A stretch of 64,000 nt of DNA. Origin: Kingdonia uniflora (Eukaryota > Streptophyta > Magnoliopsida > Ranunculales > Circaeasteraceae). Shown here one piece after another: positions 9,863 to 22,682 of the stretch (positions are counted from its first letter, which is position 1; each line of letters starts with the position of its first letter). The notes beneath the pieces were generated by a model, which ran no database searches, was not told where the DNA came from, and worked only from the letters and a program-made list of their open reading frames with translations. Both the position numbers and the translations under genes were made by a program. Where the stretch lies: the NCBI GenBank assembly GCA_014058105.1, contig JACGCM010000004.1:434001-498000 (forward strand). Reading direction: 5' to 3'.

Positions 9863-11450
9863 ATGAACTTGAGAGGTCATTCTAGTACCATAAGAGATTA
9901 GGACATTCCAGGAGCTCTTGATCTGTACAGTGCAGTCCTTGAACATAAAAAACAAATAGCCACAAAAAAACCCAGAGACTGGAAGATCAACGCATCCACG
10001 CTCATGCGTTATAGACAGAAAGAGACGAACGGAGAAAAGTCATGGATCAGCAAAGTCAAACACATCAAAAAGAGATGGAATGATTGCGAAGGACACAAGA
10101 TCGAATTATAACTCGCCAAGCGTCACCGCAACTGGCTTGAAGTGAATATCGATCAAGGGCAGTTCAACGTGATGATCAGCCGAGAGAGGACGACCAACGA
10201 ATATCTTGATCCAGATCTGGAAATCCAAATATAGCCTCTCAACATTTTGGTTTAACTTCTTCAGCCTCGACAACTCAAGGAAGTCGACGTACACGACATC
10301 AAACCCCTCCGCTAGAAAGGAGGCCCGTCAGAGATCCATTGGGACCAGAGGGACAGGGCAATTTTGTTCCACAGAATGCCACCTTACCTCTTCCCCCACA
10401 ACAATTTGTCACTCTAGATGACCTTAACAACAAAATTCAAGCCATCAACTCTGACATCCCAGGCCGACGATTAACGCTTAATAGGATCGAAACAAACTCC
10501 ATCTCCCCATACCTCTAAAATATGCCCATTCTAGAAAATTTCCATATGCCCAAATTCATCCCGTATGCAGGCCTCACTGATCCGCATACACATGTTCGAC
10601 ATTTCAAAGCCACAGTTGGATTATACTCCAAACTCGACCATATGCTCTATAGGCTATTCAATATGAGCCTAAAAGAAGAACCACTCTGACGGTTCTACAC
10701 TATATAAAAAGCCTCCATCACCACCTTCAGCCAATTGCAAAATCTTTTAGAATCCAACTATGCAAATGCTAGGGAGCGAGAAATCATCGTGGACTCTTTG
10801 ATTTACTTCGAGCAAGGCGCGAAAGAAACCTTGGCAAATTTTTATAAACGGTTCCTATAAGAAACACAGAAGATTGGAAATTTATACCCCAAAATCGTGG
10901 TTCCAGCATTCACTTCTGCCTTGCACATTGATTCAAAAGTTCGCGAAGAACTTACTCTACACAAACTGTGTACGGTCACTGAAATGATTGACGTGGTTAA
11001 TAATTACATCGAGCTGGAGCTATCGAAGAAAGATAATATGAAAATCTCCTCTGTCATACATTCTCGAGAAGCATCTTCAACCCCGTCCCAAAGAGTAGTC
11101 ACTACTTCAGCACCAAAGCCGCGTGACTAAATACTGATAGCATTAGAAGAAAATAGGGCAAACCCGACAGACCTGTCCCAATTCTGCTACCAATGACAAC
11201 AACCCTCTTCACTATCTTGCCGACGATAAAGGGAGACAAGTGTTATCACGCGCCACAAACTATTACAGATCTTCCGAACAAACGCTTATGTCAGTATCAT
11301 AATGTGCATAGTCATGAAACTGATAGCTGTTATTCCCACATACGTATTTTTCATCGTATCCTCTTAGCTGAAAGACTCCACAATTATGTCGTCGATATTC
11401 AGAAATTTCTCGACGAGCAAGCAAAAACCATGGAAGTCGAATAAAATCAT
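9863..11450 (+). pseudogene. Gag of inner Tat element (broken)
   Basis: Starts MNLRGHSSTIRD and is soon stopped. The capsid-like core is readable around 10560-11130 (FIPYAGLTDPHTHVRHFKAT, FEQGAKETLANFYK), and the C-terminal half carries a plant-gypsy zinc motif [14 protein letters not shown] (C-x2-H-x4-H-x4-C). At least six stops or shifts by comparison with the nearly intact copy at 47824-49400. Confidence 0.8.
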
Positions 11451-11476
11451 ATCCAGGGCCAAGCCCGCCACTTGTA

Positions 11477-14400
11477 TATGATTGAGATTGAAAAATGGAA
11501 GAAAAGAAAATAAGACGATCGTATTACGTCCTGCTGTGAAATGACTTCCTCAGACAAATCAGCAAAACATCTTTCAAGCACTAGCAAATCCAAACATCCT
11601 TACCAGATAACGTTCGAGGACTGCGACACCAGCCATGTACAATGCCCTCATGATGATCCTATTATTATTATGTTATAAGTGGGACATGATTACTTACATA
11701 CACTTCTCATCGACACTGAAAGTGCTACAAATGTCATATTCCGCAGAGCGATCAAAGTCCTGGGCCTTGGCAGATTTAGTAAAAGCTTCAACAACAACTA
11801 TCACATGCTTCAATGGCTCGAAAGAATCAACAACAGGAAAAATCACTTTGCCAGTTCAAGCAGATTCAGAAACCACATTTGTCAAATTTCTTGTCATTGA
11901 TGCAGAGTCCAAATATTTAGGCATTTTGGGATGCAGTTGGTTACATTTTATCAAAGCAATACCCTCATCTTATCATTTAGCACTACGTTTTCTTACGGAT
12001 CATGGCATCTATAAAATCAGGGGCAGCGAAGCAGCCGTACGAATGTGCAAAAATACCACAATTAATCCTCATACAGCTAAACTCCTCAAGGCATAGCAAC
12101 TACAACATGAAGAGCTACCCACCTTTGAGCAGCATGATACTGAAACGGTCGAAACTGTTGAACTCGATGGCCCATGATGCACAACCTTCATTAGATCCAA
12201 GCTATCAATCGACAAAAAAGAAGCCATGATACAGCTACTTAAGAAAAACATCGACGTCATTGCCTGGACTTTCCAAAAAATACCAGGAATCGATCCTTTA
12301 ATCGCTTGCCACCACCTCAACTTCTTTCCAGATAGCAAAACAATCATCCAAAAATGACGGAATCTAGCTCCCCAACATATCGATTCAGTGAACGAAGAAA
12401 TTGATAAACTCCGTCGTGTAGGATTTATTCGGGAAGCTAAATATTTAAAGTGGGTTTCTAATATCGCCGTTGTGCTAAAGAAAAAGGGCAAAATTTGGGT
12501 TTGTGTCGACTTCACAGAACCAAACAAATTCACACTCAAAGACAGTTTTTCGCTACCACTAATTCTGTAACTTCTCGACTCAGTCGCAGGACATGAACTT
12601 CTTTCTATGATGGATGCAGCCTCGAGATACAACCAAGTTCCACTTGCCGAAGAAGATCAAGAAAAAACAACCTTCATAACCGAAAGAGGACTTTACTGTT
12701 ACACAGTAATGCCTTTTGGGTTAAAAAATATCGGAGCTACTTACCAACGATTGGTCACCCAAATGTTCAAATATCAGCTCGACAACATCATGAAAGTATA
12801 TATCGATGATATGATCTGCAAAAGCCTAAAAAAATAAGATCATCTATAAAATCTCCAAACTATCTTTGATATCCGTCGCAAGTACCAGATGAAACTCAAC
12901 CCAGAGAAATGTCAATTCGGTGTCGCATCTAGAAAATTCCTAGGCCATCTAGTCAGCAAAAAGAGGAATCAAAATTGATCCCGCTCAAATCAAAGCACTA
13001 ATGGCAATGCCCTCTCCTCGAACAAAAAAAGATGTTCAAAAATTCGTCGGTAAAATCGTTGTTCTTCACAGATTCATCTTAAAGTCATCTGATCGATGCA
13101 AACTTCTTTACCTTCTTCTTCGTGGCAACTCCACTCCTCTTTCGAACAAACAACAAAAATAAGTTATTTGGACTCTTGACTGTGAAATGACATTCCAAGA
13201 TCTTAAACGATACTTGGGGCTTCCTCCTATAATGAGTACTCCAATTAATGGCAAAACACTCACCATGAACTTATCCACCACTGATGAATCCATCAGCTTT
13301 GTCCTTATTCGAGAAGACGCAGGCATCGAGAAACCTATTTACTTTATAAGTAAAACTTTTATGCATACTGAAACATAATATACTACCACGGAGAAGCAAT
13401 TGCTCGCCTTGGTTTACAGCTCTCAAAAACTCTGCCCATACTTCCAAGCTCACCTCATCAAACTCATTACAAAGTACCCCCTCAAACTCGTCCTCCCCAA
13501 AAAGGAGAAATCTCGACGAGTTCAACAATGATCTATTTTTCTTGGGGAATATGACATTTCTTTTAAACCTTAAATATCCATCAAGGGACAAGAAGTGGCC
13601 GACTTTTTAGCTGATTTTCTCGTCGAAGATCCTGATTGGGAAGAACTCAAATAAATCTTCACCGACGACTCAATTGCAAAACCAGACGCATAGTCCAAGA
13701 GTTCCGGTTGGCAACTCTTTATGGACGGATGGGCAAGACCAGAAGGATCCATAATTGGCATAGTCCTCGTCACGCCTTCCAATCAACGCATAGAGAAAGC
13801 TATCAAACTCAAATTCCATGCTACCAATAATGAAGCAGAGTACGAAGGCATCTTGCACTTACTCTCAGAGCTGAGGAATTAGCAATCTATATCGACTCCT
13901 TACTCATCGCCAATCATTATAGCAAAACTTTCAAGACAACAGACAAAATGGTTGATTACGCAGCCCTAGTCGAAGAAAAGATGAAAAAATTCGAGCATGC
14001 CACCATTTCGTATTTACCTCGACAAGAAAATTGCCATGCTGATGCCTTAGCTTACATTACTGCCATGCTGGGAGACAGTGAAAAAAGATCTTTAGAAATT
14101 GAGATCCTCGAGCATTCTAGCCTTGATATCTTGTCAACACTCCACGTACCCGTTACTGAAAATGACGAACCTGAAGACTGAAGAAAACCGTTTTATGCTT
14201 ACCTCAACTCCAACATCCTCCCCAAAAACAAAGAAGAAGCTCGATCCCCGTTAGCCAAGTACCCCTGATTCACAGTCCAAAATGAAATATTATATCGACT
14301 CATTGGAGGAGAACCACATATCGAATGTATCTCCCCAAAACAAACTCAGATCAAAATTAGAGAACATCACGAAGGTATCTGCGGTGCACATGTTTCCGGA

Positions 14401-15412
14401 AGATCACTAGCCCAACGTGCATTCACACAAGGACTCTATTGGCCCAAGATGAGACAAGACTATAAAGACTTTGTTCATAAATGCTACAAATGCCAAATCC
14501 ACGCTCATGACATCAAGAGCTCAGCCTTCGACTTACATGTTAGCAATGTCCTTTGGCCATTTAAACGATAGGGAATCGATATCATTGCCCCCTTCAATCT
14601 AACATCGGGAAATAAAAAGTTTATCTTAGTTGCCACCGACTACTTTCCCAAGTCGGTTGAAGCAGTTCCTCTGTGACATACTGATGAGAATGAGGTCATC
14701 AAGTTCCTTTGGGAGTACATCATTACCCAGTTTGGTTGTCCGCAAATGATACGTTCTGATAATGGTATGCAGTTTATCAGCGCTAAAGTCCTTGTTCTCC
14801 TTCATAAATACAAGATTCAGTTGAAAACTTTTACACCATATTACACTCAAGGCAACTGACAAGCTGAAGCCATCAACAAAAGCATCAAATCTAGCTTACG
14901 CAAGCGCCTCGACGACAAGAAAGGCAGATGGGCCGACGAACTACTCAGTATATTATGGGCTTACCACACCAGTTCTCGAGTCTCAACAGGGTACACTCCA
15001 TTCATGATGGCTTTCGGTACGGAAGCAGTCATACCCTCCGACCTCGATCTCCCAAGTACTCGACGCAAAAATTTTAGATGAAGATAATGAACTCGGTCTC
15101 CTTTACAACCTCAATTGGATCGTGGAAACCAAAGATAAGGTCATTACAAATTTAGGACGATACCATGATACATTGAAAAAAACATACAACAAGAAAGTTC
15201 TAGAACGGAAATTCGGTATTGGGGACCTTGTCCAACGACGAATGCAGGATCATACTCGACCTAAGAATTCTAAAAAATTATCAAAAAATTGAGAGGGACC
15301 CTACAATGTCAGTAACAAAACAGATAACGGAACTTATTGGCTTATGACTGAAGATGAAGTTCAGCTTGAATACCCATGGAACACTGCCCAGCTCAAACTC
15401 TTTTACAGATGA
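11477..15412 (+). pseudogene. Pol of inner Tat element: protease, RT, dual RNase H, integrase (broken)
   Basis: Protease region at about 11580-12096 has LLIDTESAT, so the catalytic DTGS has become DTES. RT follows at about 12360-12960, with SRYNQVPL and the active-site YIDD at 12799-12810. RNase H comes next (about 13170-13500); a second, archaeal-type RNase H segment (about 13700-13870) reads WQLFMDGWARPEGS and NNEAEYEG. That pairing is a hallmark of the Tat lineage. Integrase (about 14340-15060) has HHEGICGAHVSG, a CYKCQ zinc pair, and DYF, SDNG and QAEAIN at the three DDE positions. The frame ends at a TGA at 15410-15412. It contains many stops, so it is inactive. Confidence 0.85.
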
Positions 15413-16078
15413 TACATTTTAATCGTTTCTTTCGAATCAAATGAACAATTTGAGTTATCATTATCTTCTTTACTACTTCGATTTGTTCTCAATCTATATT
15501 TATCCATATAGATCTGATAAACGATCTCTTTTTATTTCGATTTGATCTTAATCTATACTTCTCAAGTATATATCAGACATACGATCTCTTTACTACTTCG
15601 TTTTCTCTCAATCTATACTTATCAAGTATGCCTGAGATAAACTATTTCCTTACTATCTTGATTTTTTTTAGGTCCTTGCTTACACAAGTCTCCTAAAACC
15701 TATCAATCAACTTCACGCGACCACTATCCAATTACAGAATAGTTTACTTCGCATTCTTTACTTGTTGAACAATCTCTTATGAGCACTTGTTCTTCTCCAA
15801 ATCTAAATCCAGATACCTATCTCCAAATATACATCTGGCACTCCTTACTTGCCAGTTCTTGGGCATCTTTCACATTTTGCGCACACAAACACTCTTTACT
15901 TATCTGCTCGAACCTACTATCACTTTATCACATCTACTACTTATACTTATTTACACATACAAAATAGTTATTTAACAAAATATTTAAACAAACACCAAAA
16001 TTCTTTGCACATACCAAATTAAAATGTTTTTGGTCCTACTGACCATTTATTACATATTTTCAATTCAAACAGCATTCT
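15413..16078. other. Spacer between pol and the antisense gene, inner element
   Basis: Pyrimidine-rich, with three imperfect copies of about 70 bp containing TACTACTTCG and AATCTATACTTATCAAGTAT (about 15450-15665). No supported gene. The 3' ends of the sense and antisense transcripts would meet here. Confidence 0.5.
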
Positions 16079-18310
16079 TTAAACAAGATTTAACATTTCA
16101 GACGGAGATTTTTCTTTATTTAAGGCGCCTTCGGGCACCTGCACATCAGATACTTCCCCAGGACGACGACCTTCGAGCTCCATCGTCACTTCATTATCAA
16201 CCACCTCAGTTACTCCATGAACATCAGGCATCTGAGGAACATCATTATCTGAACTGTCCTCACATGGCAACCCACTAGATTTTACAATTCCTTTATAATA
16301 TGTTTTCCTTTCTTCAGATTCATCAAACTATTCCTTAAAGTGCATCCTCACTTCCTGGCACTTTTACAGCTTTTCTTCGCTCACCCGCACTTTCACCTCA
16401 TCGAGCAGTTTGTTCTACTCCAGTTCCATCGATCTGCGTACATCGGCAACATCTTTCTCGAATGCGGCTTTCTGCGCTGCCAAGGCTTCTTTCATTTCTT
16501 TTTCTAGCATTTTTTTCATCTCAGCCAACACCGCTTCCTTCGCCTTGTTCGTTTCCGACATGTACCTATTCAAAGTCGCATTCAGATTGGCATTTTTTGC
16601 GGTTAATTCTTTCTCTATATTTTTGTAGGCAGCTAACCAGTTCGCTAACTCACCACTACCCTCAACACGACCCATTGCTTCACCCATCACCGTCTTAATC
16701 TGCATGAAAGTCATATAATGAGTATTTGTTTGACTTACCAAAATTTTCATTCGAGCATAAATTTTAGGATTTCTCACCTTCGACAAATTCCTCTATCCCT
16801 CGCTGAAAAAGGTATCCAAGTAATCAATCCCCACCATGCAATCCACCATATCTTTCTTCGAAATATCTGCCCTGACCGAATAAGACTCCATTGCCTTCTG
16901 CAACTCCATGTCAAACTCCTCCAAACTTTTCTTCTTCGATGTCTCACCAGTCGTCTTCTTAGGAGGCACACCGCTTGAACCACCTAGAGGTAACCCACGA
17001 GCCACGACCCGCGACAGCTGGTTTGGCAGTCACTTCGATATCCTCAGCTATCGACTGTCGAGTATTCCTCTTCAAATTCAGCAACGGAAGTACTTCAGCG
17101 TTTACCTTCCTTTTCTTCTTGTTTTTGACAAAAGACTCCCCTAACATAGCATCGATCTCCGTATTTGTGTTGTACCCTATCAGCGATGGATTGTTTAGGG
17201 GCAAACTTGCATCTGCAACACTTTTTTTCTTTGCCGACATTTTCCCCCCTGATAACTGACACTTCTGAACCTTAAGTTCTCGACCTTTTTAACCCTGCTT
17301 CTTGAAATATTTCACTTAACTGATCTTGATCAATCGTTAAGTTATCGATCCTGCCAAAAAATCCTCTTCTTATCTTATATAATTATTTCTCCACTTTGGC
17401 ATTCTTCCCGTTCTACTTAAATGCTGCAACAACGAGAAAAAATACATATTTACACAATATACATCTAACCTAAAAATACATTAAACTTAATCATTTAAGT
17501 TACCTAACAACGGACCTAGATGAAACGCTTTTCTATTAAGCGGCTCCCCTGGGTCTTTTGGATCGAACTCATAGTTTTTGGACACTAGTAGACGCCCGTC
17601 GATGTATCGACCTCCAGTTGACACCATATCATAAAATATCGATCTCTTCAAGAATCTCGCCAAATAACGATACCCTTTTAACTTTGGGTTCATTTTCATT
17701 GTGTAGTACACACACAAGTCATCTACAGTTATTACCTCATCCCCTCTAGCCTTAAGTCTACCATTTATTGTACCACATACCCTAAAAAGGTCATATACAT
17801 TCGGATTGAATTAACCTGGGGCTGCATTGAAGAAATTCATTAATTTCTTCTAGTCCGCCCTGAGGGGAAGCTTTAGCCCTTTCTTTATCTGTTCTCGATG
17901 TGCCAAAATACCATCTAAGGGTATTTCCTGGTCGATCATTTCATATTGATACTTCTCTAATCTCACATCCTGAGGAATACCATATTTCTTTCTGAATTTA
18001 ATAATTTCTTTGGTCTCTAAACCCTCTCCATAACAAGCTTCTTCGTCCTCTTCCACATCTTCTTCCTCATCCTTACTCCCTTCTCGATCACTTGCCTGAG
18101 GCTCATGATCCACACCAGTCACCATCACTTCTTCCTCGGATACTTCGTGCACACTAGGCACTACCCTAAATTGTTCCACACTTCCTGTATCTGTACTGCT
18201 CGACCCTACTCTATATTTTTTTCCCTAATTGTTGCATACACGTTCTTGCATCGATCATCAAAGGTACTACATCTTCGAGATTCGCATATATGTCTTTATC
18301 ATCATTTAAA
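16079..18310 (-). pseudogene. Antisense 'gypsy-type transposon' protein gene (inner element)
   Basis: On minus, in order: an acidic N-terminal region ([15 protein letters not shown]); the conserved domain [34 protein letters not shown] and [33 protein letters not shown]; an intron after CATCTAG|GTCCG near 17513; a basic stretch (16959-17240); then a long coiled coil (16415-16786: AYKNIEKELTAKNANLNATL, KKMLEKEMKEALAAQKAAFE); and an acidic tail (16079-16270). Several stops break it (for example D-stop-KK near 17849). The coiled-coil half has a plus-strand partner in the outer element at 21425-21865. Confidence 0.75.
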
Positions 18311-19048
18311 ATGGGATCAACCATTATTTGAACCTGTCAATCAAATTCTATATTTTAACACAGTTAGAATCTTTCATATGTGATACATATATATATGTTC
18401 CTAAGTTCATATATTCATAAAGATATCGTTGTCGAGATAACTCTCCAACACCTCATTCACTTTACTATATGCTTCCATTATTTACATTTAACCTTATTAC
18501 CACAGTTCTCGATCTAATTCATATTAGTTAATTTATCTTGGTATTTTTCATTAAATATCGATTATCTCAGTTCTCGATGTTTTTTTATGCTTCGTACGTA
18601 ACCTCGATAACTTGTTAATTTCTAACTTTTTTTTTAAATTACAGGAATCTAAACAGCTTCTCAAACACATTTCAACTTTTCCTGCCAAAAAACAATTATT
18701 TCCATTTTATAAATTCTCTTTCTCCGGCACAAAATCTGCCAACAACCGTAATCTCTAGTAAATCTGGCTACATCACCACCATTTTCCCCATATGCGTCAT
18801 AATTACAACGCCCACCATCTATCTATGTATCTCCTTTTTCCTCCACAAGAATTTCGAGTCAAATCACTAACCTTGTTTACGCACCGATTCTGTATCCCTC
18901 TCCTTTGCTCGCTTAGCCCTTTCGATCAACATACTAATTTCTTCCTTAGCAATTGTATCTAACCACTTCAGCGACGAGCAACAGCAATTCTCTCCCTAAA
19001 AAAAAATTCAGTTTGCAAAAGATATGAATAACCGCCCACCTCTGACAT

Positions 19049-19066
19049 ATTTATAGACCCCACGTG
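19049..19066 (-). promoter_or_regulatory. Antisense G-box/TATA promoter, inner Tat element
   Basis: Minus strand CACGTGGGGTCTATAAATA, with the G-box and TATA box 4 bp apart. The same core is at 51984-51966, and a worn form at about 7082-7100. A leader exon follows and ends AAACAAG|GTTAGTG near 18867. It contains ATGTTGATCGAAAGGGCTAA, which in the other copies is conserved without the ATG. Confidence 0.65.
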
Positions 19067-19189
19067 ACTGTTCGTCGCACCACTTGGCGACCGTCCAGTT
19101 CCTCGAATGTAACACTTCATATGTTTTTTCTCGACTTCTTTGACTCTTAATCTTCTCCTCTTTAATAAGCCTCTACATTCGTACTTCAA

Positions 19190-20444
19190 TCCTTCAAATT
19201 CTCAAAGAATTTCTATAGACACATTCATACCCATCAATGTACAATCTATCTTATCCAATAGCTGATTTACATCGTTTTCCTTATATTTTATACCATCACC
19301 TAATGGAACACATCTTTCCATATTCATTTTGCATGAACGTTCTCCTATTCATACTATCCTATCAATTCCTATACTTATGGGATCATATCCGACATAAGTT
19401 ATATTTAATTCGACAAACACTTCTTTTAACTACTTTATTACCACTTCTTTTTACTCTACACAGTCAGAGTCAAATCAATCATCCTCCAAATCTGTCATTA
19501 ACCCCACACAGTTACTACCTTCGACTTTTTATACATGGCACATATTCGACAATATTATACTAACACGTTCTCATAATGTTCACTACTCAATGCAACACGC
19601 AAACACAAATAAATTAAATACACATTTCTTTCATAACTTGTTTCTTGCATTCAATATCTCTCTCATTCGATTACATTCTCATTTCTTACATTCGATATCT
19701 ATTTCTTTCAAGTACAGTAATTTCTAATACTTGATATTTCTTCCATTACAATTTATCTTTTATTACAAACTTACTTTGATATGTCACTAATTTCGATGTT
19801 TGCTTTTTGCCAGAATCGGACATTAAAGCCTATTTTTAGTCCTCAAAGCTCAAAGAATCTCAGTCACTAGACTTCTAAGAGACGCTTCAACAGGAAAATG
19901 ATAGCAAAAAATTATAAGAAAATTCACACGTTCAGCAAGATCCCTGGACGCCCATTCAAGCTTCAAATCTTTATCACCAACACCGACAATTACCCCTTCA
20001 CCCCCCAACTGATGCCATGTATTACCTTCACAACAACATGATGATACTACTATTTCTAACAGATACATCTTGTCTTTGTTTGATCTTTGTTTCTACCCCA
20101 ATGCTCTGATCCGATCACATAACAATTTCTCATCTCCCGGTCTGCGTTCGTCAGAACGCTCACCGTCGTTAGCCCCAGAGCGCATCATACACCATACTTG
20201 GAGTGGTATCACTCAACAAAAGACCAACATCCCATCTTTCATAAACCTTTAATTTATACCCGACTTCCTCCCCCTACATTCAATGCAGAACATTAATTAC
20301 ACCTCAAAGCCAACCTGGCCAGATACAGTTCACCTTGACCTCTGTAATGACATATGTTGACTTCTAAGAATATTTGAGAACCTCTTTTGCTTTTAGTTTT
20401 CTTCTCGACACAACTACAAGTACTTCTGTCGAGAATGGGGCGAT
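19190..20444. other. Inner element region between the antisense promoter and the 3' LTR
   Basis: No intact gene. Two minus-strand TATA-like sites occur: TATAAAAA at 19534-19527 and GGTATAAATT at 20260-20251. A short minus-strand frame at 20068-19850 (MYLLEIVVSSCCCEGN...) looks like a shifted relative of the ORF at 53476-53180 (shared DNA around CAGTGACTTGAGATTC / CTAGTGACTGAGATTC). Confidence 0.4.
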
Positions 20445-20962
20445 TATAGTATCATATTCTTCAGATTCGACAAGAATAAGCCAGCACTCTGTAGTCGAAG
20501 ACAACTCAACACTCTGTAGTCGAAGACATCTCAACACTCTGTAGTTGAAGACAGTTCAAGATTCTTGAAGATTTTGTAAGTCCACGACGTACCAAAAGTA
20601 GCCGTTAAGGTCCGGTCAAGAAGGAACTGTTAGAGATCTGCAAAGTTTGCCCACTACCCCCAGAATAGGAGACTCTTTCTTTCTTTTTGTAAACTGCCTG
20701 TATATACTATAAATACAGGCAGAGAATAGGTTCTAAAGGGACCGCAACTCTGACATCGTTCTATCCTAAATACTAACAACACTCTGAAAACTTGTAATAA
20801 CTAGCATCTAATAGATTTTACATCAAATCCTCCTCGAGGTCATGGGTTTTCTCAGTTTCTACTGAGTTTTCCATGTAAAATCTTGGCTGTTAGTTCTATA
20901 TTGCGTAATCCTTATAAAAAAATATTGGCAAAGGTTTTCCTCTGGGAAAACATGCCATTACA
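20445..20962 (+). repeat. 3' LTR of inner Tat element
   Basis: Starts TATAGTATC (TG changed to TA) just after GAGAATGGGGCGAT and ends GCCATTACA. It pairs with 9273-9790. Confidence 0.95.
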
Positions 20963-20967
20963 TGGGG

Positions 20968-22070
20968 TCTTTGGCAAAAATAAGAGAAAGAGAGTTGTCA
21001 ACCCTTATATTGTCCCTATACAATCATCGAAGAGGTCGACTCGATAGGCTCCAGTAGAAAAGGTAAAGAAGTCTGGAGTTGTTGGATCAGAGATTGCCAG
21101 TGCCCCTAAGTTGACTACTGTTACGCAGTAGAAGGCTAGGACTGGGAAGAAAAGTTCCCCCATTTTATTGAAGATGAAGGCTGTTGGGAATCTTGGAGAT
21201 TTTGAAGAGGAGGCCCAATAGACCATCTAGTCCTATGCTACTAGGACAACGTCCTTAGATAATGATTTTGTTGACTGCTTGGTGGGAGCAGAGAGTTTGT
21301 TGACCTTCTTCATCGAATGTCACATATCAATAAATAAGGTGAGGATTTTTTATGCTTTATTCTGTTTAACGAAGTTACTTCCGTATTCGAGGTCTTATAT
21401 TTTTACTATCATACAATCAAGAAGTTGTTGATCGTTGGGAAGCCTCGTCTTCTTGGTACTGAGACTTTGGCAAACCAGCTGCTTATCTATAAAAATATCG
21501 AGAAAGAGCTTGTGAAGGAAAAAGATAAGTTGGTTAAGGAGAAGGAAAGCTTGGAAGCTAAGCTGGAAAAGCTGAAGCTTGGCGTGGTTAAGTCAAAGGA
21601 GACTGCCGTTCATGAGGCTAAGAAGATATGGGAGATGGAAAAGAGGATAAAGATCGAAAAGATAAGGGTCGATCTTGCGAAGGAGAGGGAAGATGCGTTG
21701 GCTCTGCAAAAGTCTAATTTTGAGGATGATGCTTGGGAATATATTTTGTCTATGCGAGGATTGATGGAGGCAAAGAAGACCAAGGCTCTTGCCGAAGCTA
21801 CCGTGGAAGCAGATCGTACTAACATCAATTTTCTCAAGCGTATAAAAGCCAACTTCTCTTGGTAATTCGATCTTATGGAGGAAATGAAGGATTTTTACAA
21901 AGGCTTGGTTGCTGCTGCAGGGGCGGCATTTGTCAACTATGATACGGAGGAGAGGCTTTTCAAGGCTCAAGAAGTTGCCCCTACCTTGGCTGATGGCGCA
22001 GAGCAGATAGGAGGGGAGCTTCTAGATGATTTAACTCCTAGTCTTTCGGTATAGCTAAGAGCCCCCATAA
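20968..22070 (+). pseudogene. Antisense protein of the outer Tat element, C-terminal coiled-coil half
   Basis: Continues the plus-strand antisense gene after the inner insertion. 21425-21865 is a 146-codon open frame: QLLIYKNIEKELVKEKDKLVKE, then a heptad-like charged helix with about 100 residues of K/E/L. It is homologous to the minus-strand coiled coil at 16415-16786 (shared YKNIEKEL). It ends near 22052 (LTPSLSV-stop). Upstream (20968-21420) a shifted frame encodes a basic stretch (KKRKRVVNPY-like). Confidence 0.7.
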
Positions 22071-22682
22071 TCTCCCCTGAGAAGTAGAAAACAATGTTAT
22101 AAGCTTTCTCTATCTTTGTTGGTTTTGTTTTGAAGTTTGGTAAATTTTTATTATTATAAGTGGTCAATGGGACCTGGCAACTATGAGTGGGACGTTGAAT
22201 GAATTTTGGTAAATGGTTTAATTTTTGTACAACAAAATATTTGGATTTATCGATAAATGAGACAAAAGTATTCTCTTTATTAAATATGTTGTTTGGATTT
22301 GATTAAGGATGATATTCGAGATGATTTATTAAAGTATAACATAGCAGTCAAAGATTTTTTAGAAGTTTCTCATGGAAGAGATATATGCATGTAACGATAA
22401 GATGGCCATGTTAGGCTTTGTCGAGTTTAAAAATAAATTGTATATATATTTCCTCTATGGGATATCTGCTTGATTGATAAGACAACCATAAATGAGTTGT
22501 CAATTTTAGTAATAATGTTAAGATGAAATCTCCTGTAATTGGAGATTTGTTTGTCAAAGAAAAGAAAACTTAAATTTAATAAATACGTATTAAGTTTTGT
22601 CAAAAGAAAGAAGTAAAATAGATGATGTATTGACAGGAACGAAAACTTTTTTATTGAAGAAAAATTTATTAGATTACAACTT
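22071..22682. other. Spacer between the antisense gene and pol, outer element
   Basis: AT-rich, no gene seen. It corresponds to 15413-16078 in the inner element and is where the sense and antisense transcripts converge. Confidence 0.5.

Larger units (their letters stand above)
9273..20962 (+). mobile_element. Tat-lineage Ty3/gypsy retrotransposon, inner copy
   Basis: 518-bp LTRs at 9273-9790 and 20445-20962 with target duplication TGGGG at 9268-9272 and 20963-20967. It is inserted into the antisense gene of the outer Tat element, in opposite orientation. Primer-site region ATTAGCGCTGTCTGTGGG follows the 5' LTR. Order: gag, protease, RT, RNase H, integrase (to 15412), antisense gene region (about 16079-19066 on minus), polypurine tract GAGAATGGGGCGAT, 3' LTR. 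LTR differences by eye are about 55-60 (roughly 11%). Gag-pol has many stops and is not functional. Confidence 0.96.
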
